Source: Methanomassiliicoccales archaeon LGM-DZ1 (GTDB taxonomy: Archaea > Thermoplasmatota > Thermoplasmata > Methanomassiliicoccales > Methanomethylophilaceae). From it: a stretch of DNA of 64,000 nt. Under the pieces are notes generated by a model, which had not been told where the DNA came from, did not search any database, and was given only the letters and a program-made list of their open reading frames with translations. Positions 8,941 to 17,985 of this stretch are shown here, piece by piece. Each line of letters starts with the position of its first letter. Position 1 is the first letter of the stretch. The stretch covers positions 186,001-250,000 of the forward strand of contig CP115556.1 in assembly GCA_030168595.1 (NCBI GenBank), written 5' to 3'. Both the position numbers and the translations under genes were made by a program.

Positions 8941-11078
8941 AAGGATACCTCGACAGGCTGAACGACGCCCAGAAGGAGGCCGTCCTGACCACTGAGGGCA
9001 GGGTGAGGGTGATAGCCGGTGCCGGAACAGGCAAGACCCGCGCCCTGACCGCCCGCTACTGCTACCTCGTGGATGAAGCAGGGATATCCCCGGCGAACAT
9101 CCTCTGCGCCACCTTCACCAACCGCGCCGCGGACGTCATGAAGCGGAGGATCCGCGCGGAACTTGGAGACCTCGACCTGGGGATGATATGCACCTTCCAC
9201 GCCTTCTGCGTGCAGCTTCTGAGGGAGGACATCAACGTCCTCAACTATCCCAAGGACTTCATCATCATGGACGAGGAGGACGTGAGGGACACCCTCCTCA
9301 AGGTGTTCTCCGACATGGGTCTGACGTCGCGCGACATCACCGTGAAGAAGGCCAACGACAACATCCTCGAGACGCGGAAGCTGCGCACCGAGGACTACAT
9401 CGACAACGTCTACCTGCTTAACAACGAGGAGCTGAGGGCGAGGTTCGAGGCGACGGACGACATGGAGGAGGGGATCTTCCTGCGCTATCTGTACGAGCAG
9501 AAGAAGAGCTTCGGCCTCGATTTCAACGACCTCATCAATTTCGCCACCTACATCCTCGAGCGCTTCCCGGACGTCCGCTCCAAGTGGGCCGGGAGGATGG
9601 AGTACGTCATGGTCGACGAGTTCCAGGACGTCAGCGCGAGGCAGTACGGCATCGCCAAGATACTCTCGTCGGTCCACCGTAACCTCTTCATCGTCGGCGA
9701 CCCGGACCAGACCATCTACACCTGGAGGGGCTCGCACGCGAAGATGTTCCTCGATTTCGACAAAGAGTTCCCGGACTCCAAGACCATCGTCCTCGACATC
9801 AACTACCGCTCCGTCCCCGAGATCCTGGCCGCTTCGGACGAGCTCATCAGCCATAACATCGTCCGCTACCCCAAGACCCTGAAGGCGGTGAAGGAGGAGG
9901 GCACCAAACCCGTCTTCTTCCATGCCAAGAGCGACCGTGAGGAGTCCCAGTGGATCTGCTCCCGCATCTCCGACATCAGGAAGGAAGGCGGGAAGCTCGG
10001 GGACTGCGCCGTGCTCTACCGCGCCCACCATCTCTCGCGCCCGCTGGAGGAGGCCCTGATGCGCAACAAGATCCCGTACGTCATCTACGGCGGGACGGAG
10101 TTCTATTCCCGCCGCGAGGTGAAGGACCTCATCTGCTACCTGCGCATGGTCGCCTACGGCGACGACATCTCCTTCCGGAGGGTGGTCAACGTCCCTCCCA
10201 GGAAGATCGGCAGGAAGAAGATGGAGCTCCTGGCAGAGAGGGCGGAGGCCGGGGGCAGGACGCTGTACGAGGCGCTGAGGGACAGCATCCGCGACCCGGT
10301 CTTCAAGGGCACCGATGCCGGACGCTTCGTATCCTGCATCGAGGCCGCCCGCGAGCTCCGCGGGAGCATGTCGCTCGGCGACCTTCTGCAGGCGCTGATG
10401 GACCGCTCCGGGTACGAGAGGTTCCTGAGGCTGCAGGGAGACCAGGAGAGGCTGGATAACGTCGCCGAGCTGAAGCGCGGAATAACAGAGTACGGGGAGG
10501 ACCCGGACGCCACCCTGGAGGATTTCCTGGTGCATGCGTCGCTGTTCGACGGGAACGGAGATGAGAAACCGGACAGGGTGAAGCTCATGACCGTCCACAC
10601 CTCCAAGGGCATGGAGTTCCCGTACGTCTTCATCTGCGGGCTTGACGAAGGCGTGTTCCCTTCGAAGAAGACGGACAGCCCGGAGGAGATGGAGGAGGAG
10701 CGCAGGCTGATGTACGTCGCCATGACCCGTGCGGAGTACGGCCTGTACCTCACCGATTCCGAGGGGCCGGCCGAGTCGGGAGGATTCAAGAACCCCTCGC
10801 GTTTCGTGTTCGAGATCGGGAGGGAGAACCTCGATTACGCCGTCGAACTGGACCCGGAGATGGCCAAGGAGATGGAGGGGCGCGCCCGCACCGAGGCTGC
10901 GCGCGCCAGGCGGATGTCCGACCTGTTCCGGCGCGGGGACCGGGTGGTCCACCAGGTCTTCGGAGCCGGAACTGTGGAAGAGGTTTCCGAGCGCGAGATG
11001 TGCTACATCGTGAAGTTCGACAATCTCGAGACTCCCCGCACCCTGCGCTTCGACGCGAAGCTTTCACGGGAGCTTTGA
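8937..11078 (+). CDS. UvrD/PcrA-type superfamily 1 DNA helicase
   Basis: A 713-aa 3'-5' helicase of the UvrD/Rep/PcrA group. Walker A is AGAGTGKT (27-34). Other motifs are CATFTNRAADVMKRR, VDEFQDVSARQYGI (Walker B), VGDPDQTIYTWRGS and LMTVHTSKGMEFPYVF. The C-terminal VVHQVFGAGTVEEV module matches the PcrA/UvrD tail that contacts RNA polymerase in bacteria. It is probably acquired from bacteria, since core archaeal repair uses other helicases. It overlaps the upstream Sel1 gene by 4 bp and converges on the cupin gene with a 15-bp overlap. Confidence 0.92.
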   Translation: MKGYLDRLNDAQKEAVLTTEGRVRVIAGAGTGKTRALTARYCYLVDEAGISPANILCATFTNRAADVMKRRIRAELGDLDLGMICTFHAFCVQLLREDINVLNYPKDFIIMDEEDVRDTLLKVFSDMGLTSRDITVKKANDNILETRKLRTEDYIDNVYLLNNEELRARFEATDDMEEGIFLRYLYEQKKSFGLDFNDLINFATYILERFPDVRSKWAGRMEYVMVDEFQDVSARQYGIAKILSSVHRNLFIVGDPDQTIYTWRGSHAKMFLDFDKEFPDSKTIVLDINYRSVPEILAASDELISHNIVRYPKTLKAVKEEGTKPVFFHAKSDREESQWICSRISDIRKEGGKLGDCAVLYRAHHLSRPLEEALMRNKIPYVIYGGTEFYSRREVKDLICYLRMVAYGDDISFRRVVNVPPRKIGRKKMELLAERAEAGGRTLYEALRDSIRDPVFKGTDAGRFVSCIEAARELRGSMSLGDLLQALMDRSGYERFLRLQGDQERLDNVAELKRGITEYGEDPDATLEDFLVHASLFDGNGDEKPDRVKLMTVHTSKGMEFPYVFICGLDEGVFPSKKTDSPEEMEEERRLMYVAMTRAEYGLYLTDSEGPAESGGFKNPSRFVFEIGRENLDYAVELDPEMAKEMEGRARTEAARARRMSDLFRRGDRVVHQVFGAGTVEEVSEREMCYIVKFDNLETPRTLRFDAKLSREL

Positions 11079-11474
11079 GTAGTCGGCGTCCGAGACGGGC
11101 CCGCACCATTCGGTTGAGGCCCCGGGAGCGGGCACCTCCACGGCGATGTGCGAGAACCAGGAATCCTTGGCGGCCCCATGCCAGTGCTTCACCTCCGGCG
11201 GGATGGCGATGACATCTCCGGGGTGCAGCCCGCGCGGCTCCTCTCCCCATGCCTGGTACCATCCGCAGCCCGCGATGCAGATCAGGACCTGCCCGCCCTT
11301 ATGGTGTATGTGCCAGTGGTTGCGGCATCCCGGCTCGAAGGTCACGTTGGCGATGCCAACGGGGGACTCGGCGAACATCTTCAGATAGCTCTTGCCTTCG
11401 AAATGGGCTCCGTAAGGGTTGGGCTCCCCGGCATCGAACGGGCTGAGGTCTTTGGGGACTTCTTCAGATGACAT
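11064..11474 (-). CDS. Cupin-domain protein
   Basis: A 136-aa single-domain cupin with the two metal-binding motifs GCRNHWHIHHKGGQVLI (three histidines and nearby Gln) and PGDVIAIPPEVKHWHGA. It resembles the small cupins often annotated with carboxymuconolactone decarboxylases or quercetinase-like proteins. Substrate and reaction are unknown. A TATA-like TTTTATAAC lies just upstream, inside the end of the gltS gene, so it can be transcribed on its own. Confidence 0.8.
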   Translation of the reverse strand: MSSEEVPKDLSPFDAGEPNPYGAHFEGKSYLKMFAESPVGIANVTFEPGCRNHWHIHHKGGQVLICIAGCGWYQAWGEEPRGLHPGDVIAIPPEVKHWHGAAKDSWFSHIAVEVPAPGASTEWCGPVSDADYSKLP

Positions 11475-11496
11475 GATGTAAGGTATATGCCGGCTG

Positions 11497-12681
11497 TTAT
11501 AAAATGTTGAGGAAAACGGTGATTATCGCCACGTTCAGCAGGTCTATGAAGACGCTCCCGACGAGGGGGACGGCGAAGTACGCCTTGGGCGCGACGCCGT
11601 ACTTGTCGAAGAGGGACTCCATGTTCGCCATGGCGTTGGGGGTCGCCCCCAGGCTGAACCCTGCGGTGGCCGTCACCAGGGCGGCGGACTCGTAGTCCCT
11701 GCCGGTGGCGTTGAATATGACGTAATAGGCGTACACAGCGACCAGCGCCGTCTGCGCCAGGAGTATGACGACCATCTTGCCGGCCAAGTCGGCGAGGTTC
11801 CACAGCTGGGTCACCATCAGGGCGATGGACAGGAACAGCGACAGCGAGATCCACCCGAGGGTGTTGATCTCCTTGAGCGGCAGCTCGATCCCCTTCCAAT
11901 CGGCGACGTTGCGGATGAGCATGGCCACGAGCATCGCCCCCAGGTACACCGGCAGGGTGAGGCCGGCGGCCTTGATGCCTGCGACGATGTACGACCCGGC
12001 GCCCACGCCGATGCACAGCAGCAGGAGGGCATAGAGGAAGCGCTCGGAATCGATCTTGCGCACCTCTTCCTCCTCCTCGGCCATGGCGATGTCGTCCTTG
12101 TCGGGGGACAGGTTGCCTTTCTCGATCCTCCTCTTGGCCAGTGGCCCTCCTACGAACCCGCTTATGGCCAATCCGAAGGTGGCGGCGGCGATGGCGACGG
12201 TATCGGCGTTCTCCACGCCGTAGATGTCCACCAGGTCGGGGCCGAACGACCCCGCCGTCCCGTGCCCTCCGACAAGGCTTATCGAGCCGAGGGCCAGCCC
12301 CATGTCCGGGTCCATGCCCAGGAGGGACGCCAGGGAGACGCCCAGCACGTCCTGGCAGACGATCAGGACGCCGACGAGGGCCAGGAGGGTCAGCACCAGG
12401 CGCCCTCCCTTCTTCAGCATCCTCACCGACGCCATGAAGCCGACGGAGCAGAAGAAGGCCATCATGAAGACGTTCTTCAGGGTCTCGTCGAAGGAAACTT
12501 CGGCGATGTCCGCCTCGTAGATGGCGCAGAACGCTATCGAGAACACCAGCCCGCCCATGACGGCCGCGGGGATGCAGTATTTCCGCAGGAGCTTCGAGCG
12601 CCTGACCAGGAGTATGCCGACGGCGAGCGCGACCGCTCCCATCATGGCGGTCTGGTAGACGTCGAAATGGACGGTGTACAC
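11497..12681 (-). CDS. gltS: Sodium/glutamate symporter GltS
   Basis: A 394-aa membrane protein with about ten hydrophobic segments. The GltS hallmarks ISLVGGHGTAGSFGP and FSLGATPNAMANME form the two pseudo-symmetric substrate/sodium loops. It imports glutamate with sodium. A charged cytoplasmic linker (KDDIAMAEEEEEVRK) lies between the halves. The start is GTG 12681; TATTTAAAAA about 20 bp upstream leaves almost no leader. Confidence 0.9.
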   Translation of the reverse strand: MYTVHFDVYQTAMMGAVALAVGILLVRRSKLLRKYCIPAAVMGGLVFSIAFCAIYEADIAEVSFDETLKNVFMMAFFCSVGFMASVRMLKKGGRLVLTLLALVGVLIVCQDVLGVSLASLLGMDPDMGLALGSISLVGGHGTAGSFGPDLVDIYGVENADTVAIAAATFGLAISGFVGGPLAKRRIEKGNLSPDKDDIAMAEEEEEVRKIDSERFLYALLLLCIGVGAGSYIVAGIKAAGLTLPVYLGAMLVAMLIRNVADWKGIELPLKEINTLGWISLSLFLSIALMVTQLWNLADLAGKMVVILLAQTALVAVYAYYVIFNATGRDYESAALVTATAGFSLGATPNAMANMESLFDKYGVAPKAYFAVPLVGSVFIDLLNVAIITVFLNIL

Positions 12682-12720
12682 GGTTCACCTGACGCAGGAC
12701 GGTATTTAAAAAGGGAACGC

Positions 12721-12752
12721 CCGGGCCGCCCTCTCCAAAGAGAACGGCCCGG
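12721..12752 (-). terminator. Terminator after the membrane coiled-coil gene
   Basis: CCGGGCCG (12721-12728) pairs perfectly with CGGCCCGG (12745-12752). On the minus strand the stem is followed within ten bases by TTTTT, which also forms part of the gltS TATA box. The terminator of one gene thus abuts the promoter of the next. Confidence 0.6.
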
Positions 12753-12763
12753 ACGGCGGAACC

Positions 12764-13717
12764 TCAGAGCTCGTAGTGGGTGGCCGTCAGCTTGACGGAC
12801 GACATCTCGCGGACGGTGGTGATGTACTCCGAGAGGGCGTCCTCCTCCTGCTGGACCATCTCCGCCAGGAGCATGACGTTCTTGAGCTCGACATCGGCGT
12901 CGCCCAGGGTCGTGGAGATATCGGAACTCCTGATCTGGCGGATGACCGCGGCCTTCTCGCCCTTCATGGCGTCCGACTGGTAGGCTATGAGGGAGTCCAG
13001 GGCGGCGCCTCCGTAGGTGGAGGCGTTGATGAACTTCATGGCCGCATCGCAGATCTCGGGGTTGAAGTCGAAGTCGATGTCCTCGACGGTGTTCATGAAC
13101 GCCTTGGCCAGGGCCTTGTGCTGGGTCCTGAAGCATTCGATCCTGGTCCTGCCGGCGTCGGTGATGATGTCGGATTTCTCGTACATGTTGGAGAGGCTCT
13201 TGAAGGTCAGGTCTGACTTCACCAGGTACGTGCGGACGTTGTCCCCCGGAGGTGTGAGCATCATGTTCTTCCTGGCCAGGTACATATCGATGGCCGGCTG
13301 GAGGATCCTGTTGTGGCGTATGATCGCCCTCTCTTCCGACCTCTTGCGGCCGTTCGCCTGGTTGATGTACATGATGGCGTCCATGGCGGTCAGACCTACG
13401 ATGAACGCGAAGCTGTTGTCGGCCAGGTTGATCAGGTGGGTGGAGCCGTCCCCCCAGGTGTCGTAGAGGATGAAGCAGGCGACCTCGAACGCCGCCACGG
13501 CCACGAGGATGATGAGCGAGGACTTCAGGATGGTGGCGCCGAGGTTGTGCATCTCGCGGTGGCCGGCGCTGTTCTTGGCATAGTTGCGCCTGATCCTGTC
13601 CCTCTCCGTCTCGATGGTCCTCTTCCGGGCCTCCTCGTCCTTCATGGCCCTGTTCTTCCTGCGGGCCTCGGCCCGGTCCTTCTCTTTCTGTATCTTCTCC
13701 TCGTCCCTCAGCTTCAT
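12764..13717 (-). CDS. Membrane protein with charged coiled-coil N-terminus, partner of the HprK-like kinase
   Basis: A 317-aa protein. Residues 1-55 are a highly charged helix rich in Lys, Arg and Glu. Two membrane segments follow, at roughly 63-85 (SLIILVAVAAFEVACFIL) and 97-117. The remaining 200 residues are cytoplasmic and helical, with no recognisable domain. The ATG shares one base with the TGA of the upstream kinase gene, so the two are coupled. A phosphorylated membrane adaptor or sensor is one possibility. No homologue is recognised by eye. Confidence 0.6.
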   Translation of the reverse strand: MKLRDEEKIQKEKDRAEARRKNRAMKDEEARKRTIETERDRIRRNYAKNSAGHREMHNLGATILKSSLIILVAVAAFEVACFILYDTWGDGSTHLINLADNSFAFIVGLTAMDAIMYINQANGRKRSEERAIIRHNRILQPAIDMYLARKNMMLTPPGDNVRTYLVKSDLTFKSLSNMYEKSDIITDAGRTRIECFRTQHKALAKAFMNTVEDIDFDFNPEICDAAMKFINASTYGGAALDSLIAYQSDAMKGEKAAVIRQIRSSDISTTLGDADVELKNVMLLAEMVQQEEDALSEYITTVREMSSVKLTATHYEL

Positions 13718-14676
13718 CAATGCGCCCCCACGATGCTGCGGATGATGTCCTGGGTCTCCTGCGGCGTGCCGATGGTGTTGATCATATGGACATCGCACCT
13801 GTCCAGCAGCTTCCTGAAGAACTCCTTCCTCAGCCCGGTCCTGTAGGCATCCCTCACGATCTGGTGCGGGTTGCACAGGTCCGCCGCGGAAAGGTATTCG
13901 AGCGCGGCCTCGGCATCCATGCTCCTGCACTTCTCCCCGTCCGACGGGTCGCGCTTCATCAGGATGACATGGCTCAGCGAGCACTCGTGCACCACCGAGG
14001 ACCCGCCGGATACCCAGCGGATGTTGGCGATGCCCCTGCCCCGGCTGTCGAACTTCACGTTCTTGACCAGCGGGCGGTATTCCTCCCACACGTCCCCGAT
14101 GTCGGCATCGATGTAGCAGTTCTTCTCGGAGGCGCGGATCTGCGGCCTTCCGGAAGACCCGAACTTGACGAAGAACCAGTCGTCCGAGATGAGAGAGGCG
14201 TTCTCCGATCTCAGGAGGCCCCATGACTGGGTCGTCTTCCCGGTCTTCGGAGGTGCGATGAGGGTGACACCGACACCGTCGGCGCAGATCGCCGCCCCGT
14301 GGACCGAGTAGATGTCGTGCGCGGCCTCGTTGATGTACCCGGCGATCCCGAGCGCGATGCTCTTGACCCAGCCGTAGTAATCGAAGTTCAGGAGGAACGC
14401 GGTCTTCGAGTTGGGCTCGAACCTCAGCACGCTCTCGCCCGCCGACGGCTCCCTGACGACGAAGAGCTTGGCGTGGGAGCGGACGCGGTCGGAGGCCGAG
14501 TAGAAGTTGTCCCTCCACATGTCCGTGAAGTCCCTGTCCGAGGTGCAGAGCTCGATGACGACCCCGTTGATGTCCGCCTTGGCCGCATACAGTAGGCCGG
14601 GGGCGTATCTGGCGCGGAGGGCCGCCGATTCCTCCTCGGAGATGAGCTCGGTCTGATATACCATGAACTGGCACAT
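13717..14676 (-). CDS. HPr kinase-like P-loop protein
   Basis: A 319-aa protein with the layout of the HprK/PEPCK-like nucleotide-binding fold. SVHGAAI precedes a P-loop APPKTGKTT (141-149), then LISDDWFFV carries the acidic pair found after the P-loop in HPr kinases. Classical HPr kinase acts in the bacterial PTS; related kinases occur in peptide-modification and unassigned loci. The substrate here is unknown. The gene opens a two-gene operon with a membrane coiled-coil protein, directly behind a 20-bp palindrome. Confidence 0.6.
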   Translation of the reverse strand: MCQFMVYQTELISEEESAALRARYAPGLLYAAKADINGVVIELCTSDRDFTDMWRDNFYSASDRVRSHAKLFVVREPSAGESVLRFEPNSKTAFLLNFDYYGWVKSIALGIAGYINEAAHDIYSVHGAAICADGVGVTLIAPPKTGKTTQSWGLLRSENASLISDDWFFVKFGSSGRPQIRASEKNCYIDADIGDVWEEYRPLVKNVKFDSRGRGIANIRWVSGGSSVVHECSLSHVILMKRDPSDGEKCRSMDAEAALEYLSAADLCNPHQIVRDAYRTGLRKEFFRKLLDRCDVHMINTIGTPQETQDIIRSIVGAH

Positions 14677-14677
14677 G

Positions 14678-14697
14678 GAACGTTAATATTAACGTTC
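14678..14697. promoter_or_regulatory. Perfect 20-bp palindrome at the kinase start
   Basis: GAACGTTAATATTAACGTTC is fully self-complementary and ends one base before the kinase ATG. Its TTAATATTAA core may also serve as a TATA element. A bound dimer would block transcription or initiation of the kinase-membrane protein operon. Confidence 0.6.
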
Positions 14698-14788
14698 TGC
14701 GACCTTGCGAAACACGTTCCGTCCAATTTCGCCGGCCCTGCGAAACGCTATTTACGGAGTTCGGCATGAGAGTGCCGAGGATGGGATC

Positions 14789-15208
14789 ATGACAAGCACA
14801 GCGATCATCTATTCGACTTCCATCGGAAAGCACGTCGAGGCCGCAGCCAAGTATCTGGCACAGCAGTCCGGCGCCGACACTTTCAACCTGAAGGACCAGA
14901 CCAGGATCGACATCTCCCGCTACGACAGGATCGTGCTCGGGACCGGTGTCCATGCCGGCAAGCCCTACAAGCCCCTGATGTCGTGGGCGGAGGCCAACAA
15001 GGAGGCCCTCGCGGGGAAGCAGACCGTGCTCTTCATCTGCTGCCTCTACAAGGGGGAGCGCGCCAAGGCGGAGCTCGACAAGATAAAAGCGTCCATGCCC
15101 GTCGAGTTCGGCAAGGATGATTTCTCCGCCTTCTTCCCTGACAAGGACGAGCAGAAGGACGGAGTGGGCATCAGCATGGCCGCCTTCGCCGAGAAGCTCA
15201 GATCATGA
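14789..15208 (+). CDS. Small flavodoxin-domain protein
   Basis: A 139-aa flavodoxin-fold protein. TAIIYSTSIGKHVEAAAKYLA matches the FMN phosphate loop, and YDRIVLGTGVHAGKPY the second FMN loop, as in HemG/flavodoxin_5 proteins. A role in electron transfer or as a flavodoxin-type oxidoreductase is likely. GAGG at 14777-14780 supports this start rather than upstream in-frame codons. A BRE/TATA-like CGAAACGCTATTTA lies about 40 bp upstream. The stop overlaps the DUF1294 start by 4 bp. Confidence 0.8.
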   Translation: MTSTAIIYSTSIGKHVEAAAKYLAQQSGADTFNLKDQTRIDISRYDRIVLGTGVHAGKPYKPLMSWAEANKEALAGKQTVLFICCLYKGERAKAELDKIKASMPVEFGKDDFSAFFPDKDEQKDGVGISMAAFAEKLRS

Positions 15209-15471
15209 GCCCGGCAGAGGCCGCAGCCGCGGCGTACATACTGCTCAATCTGATATCATTTGCAGTCTACGGCATCGACAAGCGCCGCGCCGTGAAGGGC
15301 GAGTGGAGGATAAAGGAGAGCACGCTCCTCCTGCTGGGTCTTATCGCACCGTGGGGAGCGGTCGCCGGGATGCATGCGTTCCGCCACAAGACCAGGAAGC
15401 GGAAGTTCCTCGCGAACTACGTCTTCCTCGTCCTGCACATCGCCGCCATCATCCTTATACTGACGGCGTGA
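15205..15471 (+). CDS. DUF1294 membrane protein
   Basis: An 88-aa protein with three hydrophobic stretches and the DUF1294 pattern YGIDKRRAVKGEWRIKESTLLLLGLIAP followed by FRHKTRKRKFL. The family is small, membrane-bound and uncharacterised, and in bacteria is sometimes fused to cold-shock domains. It is coupled to the flavodoxin gene by an ATGA overlap. Confidence 0.85.
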   Translation: MSPAEAAAAAYILLNLISFAVYGIDKRRAVKGEWRIKESTLLLLGLIAPWGAVAGMHAFRHKTRKRKFLANYVFLVLHIAAIILILTA

Positions 15472-15486
15472 GCAGAGGACGGATCA

Positions 15487-16452
15487 TCAGTGCAAGCGGC
15501 GCGAGAACGCCGTCCCGGACTCCCATGCCCGGGCGGTGTCCAGCTCCGTGCCTTCATAACCGAGGAGCGCGACGCGGCTGTCCTTCTTCTCGCGCAGCAG
15601 CGACATGCCGAGCTCCTCCCCCAGCCTGGCCGAGAAATCCTTCACGGCCTCGAACGAGGGCATGGCATCGACGGTCAGCCTCTGCCTGGAGCCCCCGACG
15701 AACACGTAGCCCTTAGGCTCGACGAGGTCGGGATCGGCGGTCTTGTCGATCTTGGCGTAATCCTCGGGGCGGAACATGTTGATCCCCTGGACCAGAGTAT
15801 GCCTTATGACCGTCCTCGTCTCGAGCGACGGCATAAGTGCCAGCGTCTCCATTATGCGCTCCCAGCCGTCAGAGACCTTGGGCCTGCAGGCCCTCGCGTA
15901 GGTCTCCCGGTCGGGCGCTGCCACGGTCACGTAGAGCTGCGAGGGCAGGGTGTCCAGGGCGGCGATCCTTTCCGGGTTCGTGCCGTTGGTGACCAGGAAC
16001 ACGGTCATCCCCCTGGACCTGCATTCCCTGAAGAACTCCGACAGATAGGGGTACTCAGTGGGTTCCCCGGCGAGCGAGCAGGCCACCTGGTTGGGGTTCA
16101 TGGCCTCCTCGAACATCTTGGGGTCGCAGCGCGGGTCTCCCTTGAACCCGGACAGGAGGAACCGGTGGTATTCGATGAGGGCGTCCAGCATCTCCTTCGG
16201 CTCCGCCCATTCCGTCACCGGGTAATCGTGCCCCTCCGTGCGCCAGCAGAACGGGCACATGTGGGTGCATTCGTTGATGGCGGGGGTCATCTGCAGGCAG
16301 CGGTGCGTCATTATCCCATAGAAGTCCTGCTTGTAGCAATGGCGCCCGTGAAGGAGGGACTCCTTGATCCACCCGCAGAGCTTGACGGCGGCATGGTCGC
16401 GGTAGACGCGGTAATGCTGGCGGATCAGGGTCTGGCGGTATTCCTCGTCCAT
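15487..16452 (-). CDS. taw1: 4-demethylwyosine synthase Taw1 (TYW1)
   Basis: A 321-aa radical SAM enzyme that builds the tricyclic 4-demethylwyosine at G37 of tRNA-Phe from N1-methylguanosine and pyruvate. The radical-SAM cluster is CTHMCPFCWR, preceded by the family-typical THRCLQMTPAINE, which supplies part of the second cluster. Further conserved parts are SLAGEPTEYPYL and LVTNGTNPERI. Length matches archaeal Taw1. It is the last gene of a minus-strand run with rfcL, starting 10 bp after the rfcL stop. Confidence 0.93.
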   Translation of the reverse strand: MDEEYRQTLIRQHYRVYRDHAAVKLCGWIKESLLHGRHCYKQDFYGIMTHRCLQMTPAINECTHMCPFCWRTEGHDYPVTEWAEPKEMLDALIEYHRFLLSGFKGDPRCDPKMFEEAMNPNQVACSLAGEPTEYPYLSEFFRECRSRGMTVFLVTNGTNPERIAALDTLPSQLYVTVAAPDRETYARACRPKVSDGWERIMETLALMPSLETRTVIRHTLVQGINMFRPEDYAKIDKTADPDLVEPKGYVFVGGSRQRLTVDAMPSFEAVKDFSARLGEELGMSLLREKKDSRVALLGYEGTELDTARAWESGTAFSRRLH

Positions 16453-16461
16453 GGCCGTGCC

Positions 16462-17985
16462 TCAGAAATCGAAGAGGCTCGTCTGCACTCTCTTCGCCGG
16501 CTTGGGAGCGGGGGCCTCGGGCGCCGCCTGCTGAGCTGGCTCCTGCGCGGTCTTCGTTTCTTCTGCAGGCGCCTCGGGCCCTGCATGCTCCTCGGCGGCC
16601 GGAGCGGCTGCCGCAGGCTCCTGAACTGGCTCCTGCGCGGTCTTCTTGCCCTTGGTCTTCTTGGCCGGCTTCTCCTCGGGCGGGAACGCCTCGAGGAAGG
16701 TCTTCTTCACCGCCGCCGAATCCACCTTCGCGCCCAGGAGGAACGCGAGCTCATCCTCGTCCAGGCCCCCTTCCTTCACCAGCATGACGCGGAACCCCTG
16801 GTCGTTCTTCGCCATCGCCCTGTAGGAGAGCAGGGAATCCGCCAGGATGCGGGCGGCCGAGGTGTGGGTCATGCGGCCGATCTTGGAGGCCAGGGAGTTC
16901 CTCACTGCGCGGACCGATTTCGTGCGGGACATCTTGGTGAGGTAAGACGGCCAGTTGATGCGGGTCCATTTGGGCTTGCTGTGCAGGGACTCTATGATGC
17001 CGTCGACCATCAGGTTGTTGGCATATCCCCAGAACCCGTAGTACATGCGCCTGTTCACCCTCCCGAGGTAGATGTCGGCCCGGGACAGGCGCTCGTAGCA
17101 GCGGACTAGCTCCCCGGTGTCCGACACCTGGTACGGTATGTTCTCGTCCAGCCATACGGAGACGGTGCCCGGGTCGGAATCTACGTCGCGCAGGACGGAA
17201 TACGCCAGGGCCGGGTCCCTCTTGGTGAAGACCGCCCCGATGAAGTCGAACATGCTCTTGGTGCCGGCGGCCTGCCTCATGGAGAGGGCATGGGCCGCCT
17301 CCGCGGTCACCCTGACGCCGCCGTACGCCAGGGACTCCAGGTCCCTGACCGCGGCCCTCAGGTCGCCGTCGGCATTGTCCGCGATGGCGGCCAGCGCCGC
17401 CGGCTCCGCGTCCACGCCTTCCGACTCGCAGATATGGGCGAGCACCCTCTCGACGGCAGCGGCACGGGGCTTCTTGAAATCGACCTGCAGGGTGCAGTCC
17501 TTGACGGCGGACGACCTCCTCGAGATGTTGTAGAAGTCGTTGACGATCATCACGGTCGGCTGCTCGGTGGTCTTTATGAGCTCGCTGATCGCCGGCAGGG
17601 CGTCCCTGTCCCCCGACGGGGAGAAGCTGTCGGCCTCGTCGAGGATGATCATCTTCATCCCGCCGTTGCGGACCGCGGAGAAGCTGCCGTCGTCCGAGAA
17701 GGTGTCGAAATGCGAGGCCCTGAGCGCTATGTTCCTGATGTCCTCCGCCTTCCTCTGGTCGGAGGCGTTCATCTCCACCACCGGCCAGCCCATCTCGCGG
17801 GCCAGGGCCCAGGCGGAAGAGGTCTTCCCTATGCCGGGGGCGCCTTTCAGGAGCAGGACGCGCTTCTCCGGGACTCCGTGCTCCCAGGACTTCGCCCAGG
17901 CGCGCATGGTCTGCACGGCGGTCGGGTTCCCGACGACATCGTCCAGCGTCTTGGGGCGGTACTTCTCGTTCCAGTCCTCGCTCAT
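16462..17985 (-). CDS. rfcL: Replication factor C large subunit
   Basis: A 507-aa AAA+ clamp-loader subunit that opens the PCNA ring at primer ends. Visible are WNEKYRPKTLDDVVGN, Walker A LLKGAPGIGKTSSA, Walker B MIILDEADSF, and the five-helix collar region. A low-complexity Lys/Ala/Glu/Pro tail follows, ending in QTSLFDF, a PIP box for PCNA binding. The start at 17985 removes a non-homologous N-terminal extension. It overlaps the upstream zinc-ribbon gene by 4 bp. The small subunit is not in this window. Confidence 0.95.
   Translation of the reverse strand: MSEDWNEKYRPKTLDDVVGNPTAVQTMRAWAKSWEHGVPEKRVLLLKGAPGIGKTSSAWALAREMGWPVVEMNASDQRKAEDIRNIALRASHFDTFSDDGSFSAVRNGGMKMIILDEADSFSPSGDRDALPAISELIKTTEQPTVMIVNDFYNISRRSSAVKDCTLQVDFKKPRAAAVERVLAHICESEGVDAEPAALAAIADNADGDLRAAVRDLESLAYGGVRVTAEAAHALSMRQAAGTKSMFDFIGAVFTKRDPALAYSVLRDVDSDPGTVSVWLDENIPYQVSDTGELVRCYERLSRADIYLGRVNRRMYYGFWGYANNLMVDGIIESLHSKPKWTRINWPSYLTKMSRTKSVRAVRNSLASKIGRMTHTSAARILADSLLSYRAMAKNDQGFRVMLVKEGGLDEDELAFLLGAKVDSAAVKKTFLEAFPPEEKPAKKTKGKKTAQEPVQEPAAAAPAAEEHAGPEAPAEETKTAQEPAQQAAPEAPAPKPAKRVQTSLFDF

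Noticed and set aside
16490-16690. Repeated Pro/Ala/Glu-rich DNA in rfcL as a separate repeat element
   Set aside because: It is the in-frame low-complexity linker of RfcL leading to the PIP box, a normal feature.
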